From Chlorokybus atmophyticus (taxonomy: Eukaryota; Streptophyta; Chlorokybophyceae; Chlorokybales; Chlorokybaceae), in assembly GCA_009103225.1 (NCBI GenBank), contig RHPI01001559.1, forward strand, positions 209,744 to 273,743: 64,000 nucleotides of DNA, given 5' to 3'. Below, in pieces: positions 22,855-32,477 of the stretch; position 1 is the first letter of the stretch, and each line of letters starts with the position of its first letter. The position numbers and the translations under genes were made by a program. The notes under the pieces were generated by a model that was not told the DNA's origin, made no database searches, and saw only the letters and a program-made list of their open reading frames with translations.

Positions 22855-23060
22855 TTATTGCATGCGCCGACAGCCGCTTGGCGACTGTCGGCCGGCGGCA
22901 GTAATTGCCGATGGACAGTCGGAGATTGTGTGTCACTTTGATAGGCTCATAGGCTGAGCCTATGCAATTGTAGCATTTATAGGCTGTACCAGTTACATGG
23001 ACGGTGGTAAACTACATACCGGTAGCCGCGAACTCGGCGGTTGTCAATACGCCAGTACAA
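22855..23060. repeat. Stem-loop cluster of element B (tRNA-like side)
   Basis: GCCGACAGCCGCTTGGCGACTGTCGGC forms a clear hairpin near 22867-22893, and GCCGCGAACTCGGCGGTTGTC lies near 23024-23045. The arrangement mirrors 6890-7085 of element A in reverse complement. Confidence 0.65.
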
Positions 23061-24429
23061 TTTGTAGACTTGTTAGGGCTGTCATTGTGACAATGCTTAG
23101 TGATAAAGTATAAAGGGTAAAGTGCCCATACTTCGGACACTTATTTAAGGATAGGTCGCCACGGGCCCATCGCCGGTCCGTTTCCAGAGTGGGTTGGCTT
23201 GTTGGAACGCTGACTTTATGAGCTTTGCAACGAACTGTTCCGCTCAATTATTGGTTAACAATTGCGTTCACCACACCCTCTCAAAGGTGAGGGTGTGCTG
23301 AAGTCTCCGGAGAAAGTAACTTTGCCTAACTTCGGACAAGGGCAGACTGACCGTGACTTGTTACAGGCGGTAGCAGGGTTATAGACCTATTTTCGCCGTA
23401 ACTTTTGCAATGGGTGACCATATAGCCAGCCCTTTTAAGGACCGATTATAGACAATAAGGCGGTCACATACAGTTAAAAATCACCGCAAACCGCCGTTTC
23501 TAACGCTATCCTTGAGGGTTTAAAGTTTACAAGTAACGTTGAATTTGCACTCTTAACTACTTTTGCGGCGTTGATACTTTAGCAATTGAACTGCAACTTT
23601 GTAGTTAGTGGTGTCTCGTTAATAGCTACAAAACAAGCTATTACTTGCCCCTTTTGGCCGCCAGTAGGCATTACAACCGGCCAGCACTCAGTGTGTCCGA
23701 AGTTACGCAAACGTCCGAAGTTAGAGCAACACACCCTAGTAGCCAAATTGCGACTGTCAATGCATCCAGTGTACCTTATCGAGCTGTCGATGATTCTGTG
23801 GTCGCATGAGGCTTTTATAGGCCATTTATAAGGTTATACAAGTAAGGCTACAAGTCATAACATCTAACATTGCTTGCGCTTTCGTTTTGTACAAATCATC
23901 AAAACCAAACATACTATAAACTACGCCTAGCAATGCAACATGCGAACAGCATCAACATATGTATTTATGATATGATGTTAACGGTTGTGAACATTATGAT
24001 AATGTAATAACTAACGAACTATATATAATGTAATTAACACGCGCAATGCATGGATGTAAATTTGATATAGTTATTTTTTAGACCATGTAATTGTACAGTA
24101 ATCATAATACTTTGTACAATCATATTCTTATACATTTTTTGAGATGTATATAATTTTGCATATGAAAGGTCTACTGCACATGTGTACGCGCATCAATATA
24201 CTTACAACAATGTATGTACATGAAATAATAGATATGAAGTAATTGCACGGCTGTAAATTGCGGCCGCAATACGTCAACAATTTTTGCTTGTATACCTTAA
24301 GCCTATTCCTACATGCACACACACACACGTATATTTATCTACATATATATACATATGCATGTATACATATATGTATATGTGTATATATACACATATATCT
24401 ATATGTATACACATATCCATTTATACATA
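23061..24429. other. Core of element B: possible nested segment plus AT-rich DNA
   Basis: No credible gene was found. From about 23109 to 23742 the DNA is less AT-rich and bounded by loosely inverted AGGGT...CTTCGGAC and GTCCGAAG...ACCCT. This segment is missing from element A. From 23840 to 24429 it is AT-rich, with alternating TATACATGTATA-type sequence as in A. Confidence 0.5.
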
Positions 24430-24590
24430 TATAGGCCACAAGTGGACAGCCGCAACTGGTCGGCGGCTGTCAAGTTTCAATGTACATGGACAGCCGGCTG
24501 TCAACATACATTGACAGCCGCCGGCCATTTGCGACTGTCCACTTTATGGTAAGCGGCGACAGTCGGTGCGGCCTGTCATTTGTTAAATGC
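24430..24590. repeat. Stem-loop cluster of element B (outer side)
   Basis: Repeated GACAGCCG and CGGCTGTC units make nested hairpins, for example GACAGCCGCAACTGGTCGGCGGCTGTC and GACAGCCGGCTGTC. The cluster matches 6180-6330 of element A in reverse complement. Confidence 0.65.
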
Positions 24591-24639
24591 TGATACACAC
24601 AATGTACCTATGTACATGCAGTAATGATACTTCAGTCAT

Positions 24640-24990
24640 GGTACACGTGTAGCGCGCCCTGCAGGGCCGCCAACCAGCAACATTGCTGGTCCCATACATG
24701 GTGCGGCACGGACCATGTACGGTGCGCGGCTGCCGGGCCGCTGAGCCGCGGGCCCACTCCTGGTCCGCATCCAGGAACCAGCGTAGAGTACTGGTCCGTG
24801 CCGCACCATACAAGGTGCGGCACGGACCATATGTGGTGCGCGACTGCGCGCCAGGTATTGGGGCCCCAAAAGAGCCATGGACGGTCCGTCCCTCGCGGAC
24901 CAGACACTCGTGGTCCGCGGGGACGGACCATGTATGGCCCGCGGGGTCCGTGGAAGGACCATGCATGGTCCCCGAACGTCAATCCGTGTG
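24640..24990. repeat. Subterminal palindrome array of element B (outer side)
   Basis: Closely spaced GGTGCGGCACGGACCAT, CACCATACAAGGTGCGG and GGACCATGCATGGTCC units lead to the terminal repeat. It corresponds to 5746-6110 of element A. Confidence 0.75.
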
Positions 24991-24993
24991 GTA

Positions 24994-26225
24994 AACTCCT
25001 TGTGTTAGCACTTAATTCTTGCTTGAAGGGTGTAAGTGTGGTTGCTGTGCGAGCGTGCTGGTGTTGAGAGCACAGTGCATGCCTCTCAAAGAAGCTTGCC
25101 ATTATCTCCTCGACGCAGCAACCGCCTCAGTGTGACTATACCACCTACGACCAATCCTTCTTTCTCAACACCCAGTAACTCGCACGGTACCGTTCATTGC
25201 ATGCTTGCAGTATCATTGCTGAGTGCATACAAAGGCATTGAGATCTAGAGTGACTTAGCACCAACTTGTGACCACCATTGTCAGTTACAACCCTGCACAT
25301 CTCACATCACCCTAATGCATTGGCTCATAGGAGAGAGAGCTGTACTGGGCGAGATTCATTTATCACCTTTGTGGCACGACCATGTCATCTACACGCATGT
25401 ACAGTGAGTCACATCTCCAATGAGAAGGGAGCACAAGTTTTGCACTCACATGAGAGAGAGGACAAGTTGAAAACCATCATGCAAATGGTTACCGAACACC
25501 AGCCTACACTGTAGGCTGTGACGACAGCTACCAGCACAACAGTGCCTTGCTTGTCATAAATGCTATCACCTAAGTTCAACTCTCACTAAGTGACTGACTT
25601 ACCATCACTCGCTTCAGGTGTGACAGCAACTTCAACTGTGACAACAACGACAGAGCTCCACGAATGCTTGCAACAGCGTGCTTGCCAACAACGCAGTGGT
25701 GTGCCTCAGGTGTATCACGCATAGCATTTATCCATATGCTTTTATTGCGTACACGGCATACATACAAGACTTACGGGCGGTGGGGGCATTAGCCGTGCTA
25801 TGCGACAGCACACCACATCATGCTTGCTTCGCTCCCTCGCTGCCATCAACGTCCAGGCTGACACAGCCGTGTGTGCTAAGGTTGGTTGGCTGGTTGTTTA
25901 CTTGCGCGCTTCTGCTATCCGCTGCCTTGCCCCGCACATTGCACAGCACGTAGCTAGCATCAACTTTAACTTAAGCATGTTAAAGCCACCCATGGCTTTA
26001 ACATACTTAAGAAATTCCGCCTACCTGCTCCTTACTGCCCTGTTTGTCTTGCTTGACCTTGCCTTGCACTGCATGCGTGTTGCAGACATGGCTATCACTT
26101 ATATCTTATACATGCTATGCAAGTGCGCTTCAAGTTGGCAATGTGAATGAATGTACTCAGTTCAAGGGCACGCACCAAATGAGCGACCGACTACAATACC
26201 GTGGAGAGGACGCACAAGCAGCGCA
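24994..26225. other. Intergenic, no gene recognised
   Basis: No frame shows a recognisable domain. Short inverted repeats occur, for example TTAACTTAAGCATGTTAAAGCC against GGCTTTAACATACTTAAG near 25967-26012. Confidence 0.45.
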
Positions 26226-26720
26226 CTAGGCGCACTTCTTGTAGGCTGCAGCCCCAGTCGCGTCACACAGCCCGCCCTCAGGAGGTCCTCTGAGGCGCTG
26301 CTCGGGGCGGGCTGTGTGACGTGAAGGAGGCGCGGCCGCCTTGGGGCTGACTAAGGAAGCGGAGGTCGCCAGCTGGCAGCACGCGGCTCGCCCTAGTCGG
26401 CGGAGAGCCATGTGCCAGCGCAGGCAGGACAGCAGCGGCAAAGCCGTGCCGGCCTCCTGTCCGCGCAGTCCCACCCATCTTAGTAGGAGTTGAATGCTGG
26501 CGAGGCGGGTGCAATTAAGCTTGTGCTTGTAATCGGCGGTGTTCGTCGTCACAGCCGGCGGAGTCACGGGTGGAGTCATCCTGGATGGGGGCGGCGCCAT
26601 GCGGTAGAGCGCCATCCAGGCAGGCGAGGAAGCGCTAGCGCGTGAAGTGGTCGATGACATCGTGCGGCCTGGCTGGCCGGCAGCTGGCAGCGCAGCCCTA
26701 GCCAGCCAGGTAGCACGTTT
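26226..26720. other. GC-rich island with strong foldback
   Basis: This segment is clearly more GC-rich than its surroundings. A perfect 17-bp inverted repeat (CGTCACACAGCCCGCCC at 26261-26277 and its complement at 26305-26321) encloses a 27-base loop. A minus-strand frame of 144 codons (26660-26226) spans it, but the protein has no recognisable motif. Gene, promoter or small inverted-repeat insertion are all possible. Confidence 0.4.
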
Positions 26721-27958
26721 GGACCTGCCTTGTCGTGTGTGTGCGTGTGTGTGAGCTTGCGCGTACGCGAAGCTTGTGCATGCAGGTGTGTGTGAGAGAA
26801 TGTACCATCAACTATCCTATGCAATAACCATTCCATGCATGCCCGCACGTCGTATCACGTCAGGTGTGTGAGCATGTGTGGGTGTGGGTGTCTGCAGGCT
26901 GACATATAACGTAAGCAATCCATTTGACGTTGGCAATAAGCAGATTTGTTGTTCTCAACCTCAACTGAATTGCTGTGAACTTGGCTGGCTATGGGTCTGA
27001 CCATGTCTACTGCCACTGGCAGTCAGCGGTACGAGCTGCAGAGGCTGAAATTGCTGCTGACGCTGCGAACTTTCTGACCGGCAGTGGTATATTATCATCC
27101 ATATCATGGTATGAGTCTGCAGTCCAATCTGGAGTTTTAGTTCTGTCTTCGCCTTCTGGCCTCTCACCACTGCTCATCCTTGTCAATCCGCTGTGCTCTT
27201 CTCCATGTTTGAATTCTAGTAGTCACTGAATCAGAAGTCCAAACAGGCTAGGTAAGGCTAACAACATTGCAGACTTGTACAGGAGTTGCCGCGCGGGCTC
27301 AGTCAGGACGACAATGCCTGAGTAGTCCAGTTTCTGTGCGGCATTGGTCGCCAGAGGACAAGGTAAAGGTAGCTGTGCCTCTGAGCTGGCCATAGAGACT
27401 GTGCGTTGCATGTATGGTCTGACTACGTACATGGTCTTGATCAGTTCAACTGCTCAAGACGACAAGTTGCACATGTCGTGCAATCGCAACGGCCAGCAGT
27501 GTCCGTGGACAGCGTCCGTGCGTCAATGTTTTCTTGCAATGCGCTTGCGTGCGTGCGTGCGTGGTAACCCCATTCTGCTGGGCAGTTGGCGACATGAGGC
27601 GCGGTGATGGCGGCGAGGAAAGTGAAGTCTGAAGCAAGAATGGCGGAAATGGTGGCGAAATATGCGGACTCGAAGTCCGGCTCAGACTCCGACTCGGAAT
27701 TGGCGAGGGCGGTGTCGATGCCAGCGTGTGCGCCATTTGAACCTGAACTGGAGGTACAGACTGTGTACTGCATGTATGGTCTCATTATAACAGCGCGGTC
27801 CTGATTGGTGCCACCAGTGGGTGCATACGTCATATGCAGTCACAATGACGGCCTTCAGCATTGTTTGTGGACAGCGTCCAAGTGCTGGGTTGTTAATTAT
27901 TGGTGCGTGCGTGCGGTAACCCCATTCTGCTGGGCAGTGGGCGACGCGACGCGCAGAG
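26721..27958. other. Upstream region of the WD40 gene with a duplicated leader
   Basis: GTGCGTGCGTGCG...GTAACCCCATTCTGCTGGGCAGT.GGCGAC occurs at about 27548-27596 and again at 27903-27945, just before the WD40 ATG. GTCCGTGGACAGCGTCC-like and ACTGTG..TGCATGTATGGTCT blocks are also shared. After the first copy, a short frame (27607-27804) encodes a Lys/Glu-rich then Ser/Asp-rich peptide with a GAG|GTACAG end that could be an exon. I cannot connect it in frame to the WD40 gene. Confidence 0.4.
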
Positions 27959-29914
27959 ATGGAAGCAATCCAAGTGGAGGCGCTGGAGGCGAAGTTACCC
28001 GCGTGGAAAGGTCAGATGGAGGTGGCGGGCAAGGCATTGACAAATGCGGAAATTGCGATGGAGCGGGCGCACGAAACCGGTCAGGTCTTGAGGGGCCACT
28101 CTTCGCAAGTGCGCTGTGTAGTGTGGAGCCCAAACGGGCTTCGGCTGGCCACGGCGTCGCAGGACAAGACAGCGGCGGTGTGGAACACAGTGACCGGTGA
28201 GCAGCTGCGTGTGCTGAAGGGCCACACATATCAGGTGCATGCCGTGGCGTGGGGCCCGGACAGTCGCCAGCTGGCGACGTTGTCGCGTGGCATGACAGCG
28301 GTATGGGACGCCGAGACTGGGGAACTCATGCACGAGCTGCGCCACCAGGCCTCGGAGTCATGCGTAGCGTGGAGTCCAGATGGGCGGCAGCTGGCCACGG
28401 CGTTGAGTGATCAAACGCTGGTGTGGGACGCCAAGAGCGGAAAACTCCTGTACGGGCTGCGGAAACGCACGGACGGGGTGATGATGTGTGTAGCATGGAG
28501 CCCGGACGCACGGCGGCTGGCCACAGGATGCAACACCATGGCTGTGGTGTGGGACGCTGCAACCGGGCAACGCCTGCACGTGCTGGAAGGCCACAAATAT
28601 CAGGTGCATTCCGTCGCTTGGAGCTCAGACGGGCGCCAGCTGGCCACGGGGTCAAGGGATGCGACGGCGGTGTGGGACACCGAGACAGGGACGCGCATGC
28701 ACATGGTATCGTGGCACCCTCAGCGGATGATGATGTCCATAGCGTGGAGCCCAGATGGGAGGCGGGTATCTATTGTATACTCGGCCATGTCAGAGTGTGT
28801 CGGGTTAGCATTGCTGGACGCCGCGACGGGGCAGTGGCTCCACGTGCTGCAGGGCCATAGTAGCGGCTCCCATCCCATGGATGTCATGGCATTGAATGGC
28901 GTGAAGTTCATAACATGGAGCCCGGACGGGCGGCAGCTGGCCATGGCGTCGTTGGACAACAAGGTGGCGGTGTGGCACGCTGCAACGGGGGAGCGCTTGG
29001 GTGTGCTGAAGGGCCACACTCGTCCCGTGACGTCCGTGGCGTGGAGCCCGGACGCGCGGGAGCTGGCGACTTCATCAAAAGACAGTACTGTCAGAATCTA
29101 CTGTTTGCATTCAGCCCTTCAGCTGCTGGACATCGAAGTTTCAGCGCTCTTTCAGTGTCACTGTTCCCCACACGCGCATGACCGGGCAAGACATGAGCCC
29201 CACAACGAGCGCAATTGCTTCTCTACGCAGGAGAAGGAGGCCATTGTCCGCTGGCTGCAAGCTCATGATGCGGACTTCATGGGTGTGGATCTGGAGTGGC
29301 TCAGAACCCACATGCAACAGCAAGCCATAGAGCAGCTTCTGGATACGCTGCAGGCTGAGCGCTTCCTTCTATTTAGCAACGATGGTGATAGCATGCTGTA
29401 CGTGTCAAGAGCATTTGTTGCAAGCCAGGCACAAGCCAACGCACGATCAGCTTCAAATCTGGATGCAAGTCAAGGCACATGCTCTCCAGCAAGCGTCAGA
29501 AGGAACCTTGCGTCACATCCTGCAGCTGCAGCTGGTGGGCATAACACGACCCAAAGCTTGTCTGAAGTGGCGGATGGCGTTGTCAAGGTGGAGGTAGCTC
29601 AGGCAGGGACAGAACCACCTGGCGACTTGTCAAAAGCTTGCTGCATACGCCATCTGGTCACAGGGACGTTTCAAGTTGCACCTGGCATTGTACTGAGTGT
29701 CACACAAAAGACCGAGTTTGGCGACTACCGCTTGCAGTACTACAAGCACAGTGAGGTCTCTTTACATGGCAGCCAAATGAATTGGGAGTTGTGCGTGGAC
29801 ATCACCCTAGCCATATGCAGCAGTGACGATGCTCAACCGCGCGTAAGCACCTGTCTTGTTTCATCACTAGAATTTGCCATGTCTTTTAAACTGGACTGTT
29901 GCTGTCGGGCCTGA
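27959..29914 (+). CDS. WD40-repeat protein with unrecognised C-terminal region
   Basis: The protein opens with a short helical segment (MEAIQVEALEAKLPAWKGQM) and then eight WD40-type repeats between about residues 40 and 380. Examples are VLKGHTYQVHAVAWGPDSRQ, VLEGHKYQVHSVAWSSDGRQ and VLKGHTRPVTSVAWSPDARE, each followed by LAT...AVWD. Repeats 3, 4 and 6 lack the GH pair. Such repeats form a beta-propeller scaffold for protein complexes. The region after about residue 385 contains a Gln-rich helix (LRTHMQQQAIEQLLDTLQAE) and FQVAPGIVLSVTQKTEFGDY, which I do not recognise. CGC|GTAAGC at 29842 is a good donor, so the gene probably continues. The TGA at 29912-29914 ends only the unspliced frame. 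The ATG follows a duplicated leader sequence. Confidence 0.75.
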   Translation: MEAIQVEALEAKLPAWKGQMEVAGKALTNAEIAMERAHETGQVLRGHSSQVRCVVWSPNGLRLATASQDKTAAVWNTVTGEQLRVLKGHTYQVHAVAWGPDSRQLATLSRGMTAVWDAETGELMHELRHQASESCVAWSPDGRQLATALSDQTLVWDAKSGKLLYGLRKRTDGVMMCVAWSPDARRLATGCNTMAVVWDAATGQRLHVLEGHKYQVHSVAWSSDGRQLATGSRDATAVWDTETGTRMHMVSWHPQRMMMSIAWSPDGRRVSIVYSAMSECVGLALLDAATGQWLHVLQGHSSGSHPMDVMALNGVKFITWSPDGRQLAMASLDNKVAVWHAATGERLGVLKGHTRPVTSVAWSPDARELATSSKDSTVRIYCLHSALQLLDIEVSALFQCHCSPHAHDRARHEPHNERNCFSTQEKEAIVRWLQAHDADFMGVDLEWLRTHMQQQAIEQLLDTLQAERFLLFSNDGDSMLYVSRAFVASQAQANARSASNLDASQGTCSPASVRRNLASHPAAAAGGHNTTQSLSEVADGVVKVEVAQAGTEPPGDLSKACCIRHLVTGTFQVAPGIVLSVTQKTEFGDYRLQYYKHSEVSLHGSQMNWELCVDITLAICSSDDAQPRVSTCLVSSLEFAMSFKLDCCCRA

Positions 29915-29925
29915 TGTCAAGCTGA

Positions 29926-32140
29926 ATGCAGATGCGCATTGTTCTCAACACGCTGGAGACAAAGTTATTCGCGCTACAGACGAAGTCATGCACGTCAGGG
30001 GTGCCATCCTCAGATGGATGGTTTCGCTCTCTGTTGCCTAGAAGCCTGAGGAGCTCCAAGGGTGGTTTCGTGCCCATAATCTACCATGCAGAGATTGGAC
30101 TGGCTTTGCACCGCGTTGGCAGCGAGCTGGACATACCTTTGGGCGTCCACGCTTTTGGCATGTCTCCCACGACGGACAAAGTCAAACAGGCATGCGCGTA
30201 CAAGTAAGAGCAGCAAAGGTCATGTCGCGACCTGAGATAAAGCTTGACGAACATATTCCTAACTGCACAGGGTGCCCCACGGCTGGACGCATCCCTCCGG
30301 TTCATTGGCACTCGGACTAACTGAACTGGTACTCCCAACTCCTGGACAACTTTGCACTATAGTCAGCGGCCCAAGTGTAGGGACATCAGTGGAGGTCTTG
30401 GAGTTTGCTGCTCGTGCTGAGCTACTACGCGCCTGCGAAGCCAAGTGTGTTCATTGGAAGCGCAATCTACTCCATTCTATGTTGTGTTTCACGCCATCAC
30501 TTGGTACGCAACCCTTGTCACAGTTGCATAGCGTGGTTGTGCGCCAGCTCAAAAGTCCCGCTCTCTGCAGACAGCATCAAGTTTGAGAGGCAAGAAAACG
30601 AGGCATATGTGGATTTTTTCACCACTGCGACTCCAGCACAAGGCTTTAACCAGGCTGTGGATCTTCTGATTCAGCTCCATGTCGAAGGGGGTTTCTGGAA
30701 GTCGCACCAGATCAAAACCGCTGGCAGAAAGACGCCTCTCACGCTGGGTCGAGCTACTCTATACGAGGCAGTCCTTGACACTGCACAGCCTGAGACTGTT
30801 CTGTCTACGCGCTTACGAGTGCAACCACCTCATGACACGGACAGGCCATGCAGATTCCAGCACTCGGTGTAAGGGTGAGGAGGCTAGTTTCAAAGCAGCA
30901 GCTGTCTGTCAGCGTCGTTGTGGCAGTATTGCTCAGGTCATCACGCGGTTGTGGATTGCAATGCACACCCAACCATAAGTTGCGGCTATGCAAGGCGCCC
31001 ATCACCACGACGGCAGCTGTGGTGCTGTGTAACATATATGCAATGTTATGCATGTGTGTGGCTGATCACAATGGCGCGTGAGTATGGCGCGTCTAGTGAC
31101 AGAATACCGTGATGGTGGAATAGAAAGCGGTAGCGACGGGCACTGTCCTATAACCATGTACATGTGCATGTAGTATTGTGTGATTCTAGTACAGATATTA
31201 GCCTGTCAGTAAGTCAGTTGTGGCATGTGTACACCTCAAGCTCCCGTCGCATGCTGACAGTGTTTGTCATTATGACTGATGTGTGCACTGTGGCACCCGC
31301 AAGCAATGGGCGCAAGCCATTGCACTACCGGCAACAATGATTGTTGCAGCAATCCTATATCGCGCAGTTTGCGGTGTAGATCATGAACTCCCCAAGCTGG
31401 TAGACCATCTTGTCAATAAGACGCCCTCGGTCAGGCAAAGGTGTCGCACTTGCTGGGGCTGTATGCTGCTGCTCGAGTCAGATTGCTTGGCCTCCCTAGA
31501 ACGGATCAACGCAGTCAGAGTAGGCTTTCAGCCCGGACCGTCTTCCACTGTTTATATATCAAAGTCAGGGCATACATGCGCTCATGTTCACGGCCTGTGG
31601 CAAGCTTGCGAGCGATACAAGGACACGGCTACGGGCAAGACTGTTCAGCTGTTGTCGTTATCATAGTGGATGTCATGCAGCTAAACTGCGGCCTACTGCA
31701 CAGACGCCCTCTGAGTATATGCTCATTGCATTAATACTGCCTGCTCAGACGTTAGACAAGGTTACTGCTCAGAGGGGTCAGTGGTTGCACGAAAGCAATT
31801 ACAATACCAATGTAGTACACGTGTACGCATGCGCTCATGCACGTACGTGCATATATGCACACTTGACTTAACAAACTTAGGAGTTGCGCGCACATGTCAC
31901 TCGCACAAATGCACGCACAAAGGTGCGCACCTACAGTACCTGCGCCGTTGTTTGACCTCCTTGCTAACTTTCTGAGCTTGGCCACCATTAGCGCCCTCGT
32001 CAAAGCGGACGACGCTCACAGGCTCGGGTTGAGTGCTCTGCATTGCTTGTTTGGCCTTTGCGGGTTGAGTGGAATGTGCTCATGGAGGGACTCCAGCTCT
32101 CTGGCAGCTACAGTGGGCTCGTGGCATGGCACTTGTGACT
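29926..32140 (+). other. Coding-like DNA downstream of the WD40 gene, exon structure unresolved
   Basis: Several adjacent plus-strand frames look protein-like but do not assemble into one confident model. They are 29926-30204 (ending KVKQACAYK at AAG|TAAGAG), 30272-30586, 30405-30872, 31283-31666 and 31894-32142 (LFDLLANFLSLATISALVKA). A different frame across 29900-30200 also reads well (VAVGPDVKLNADAHC, then KPEELQGWFRAHNLPCRDW) but meets a TAG. They could be later exons of the WD40 gene or remnants of another. No domain was recognised. Confidence 0.3.
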
Positions 32141-32477
32141 AAGGTGTGCCAGAGGGTGGTACATGAGGTGTCGAGTGTGTAGCATCACTCAGTTGATGCC
32201 GTCCCTCCTCAATGTGGTAGGACGTCATCAATGAAGACGTCCCACCACCAGTTGTCTGCAAACAGCCAGTTGTCCAACGCATGCGTTGCACAACATGCTC
32301 CGCAGGCTGATATACGCAACTTGGTGAACTGGTTGGTGCAATGTTGTGTATGTTGTGCATGTACTGCACCTCGCTGCCTGCTTGATTTTCGGCTGCTGGT
32401 CAAGCAGATGGTGGCTGATCGGCAATGTGCTTCACTGTGACAAGGAAGCACACTTTATGAGACGAGCCATTTCAGAC

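Larger units (their letters stand above)
19033..24990 (-). mobile_element. Element B: inverted relative of element A, interrupted by a hAT element
   Basis: The ends are CACACGGATTGACGTTC at 19033 and its exact complement ending at 24990. GTA flanks both sides (19030-19032 and 24991-24993). Read on the minus strand, the order matches element A: palindrome array (24990-24640), stem-loops (24590-24430), AT-rich core, stem-loops (23060-22855), tRNA-like module, and palindrome array (19310-19033). The hAT insertion splits the tRNA-like module. Without it the element is about 2.7 kb, longer than A mainly because of an extra segment near 23100-23750. No CACTA transposase is encoded. Confidence 0.75.
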
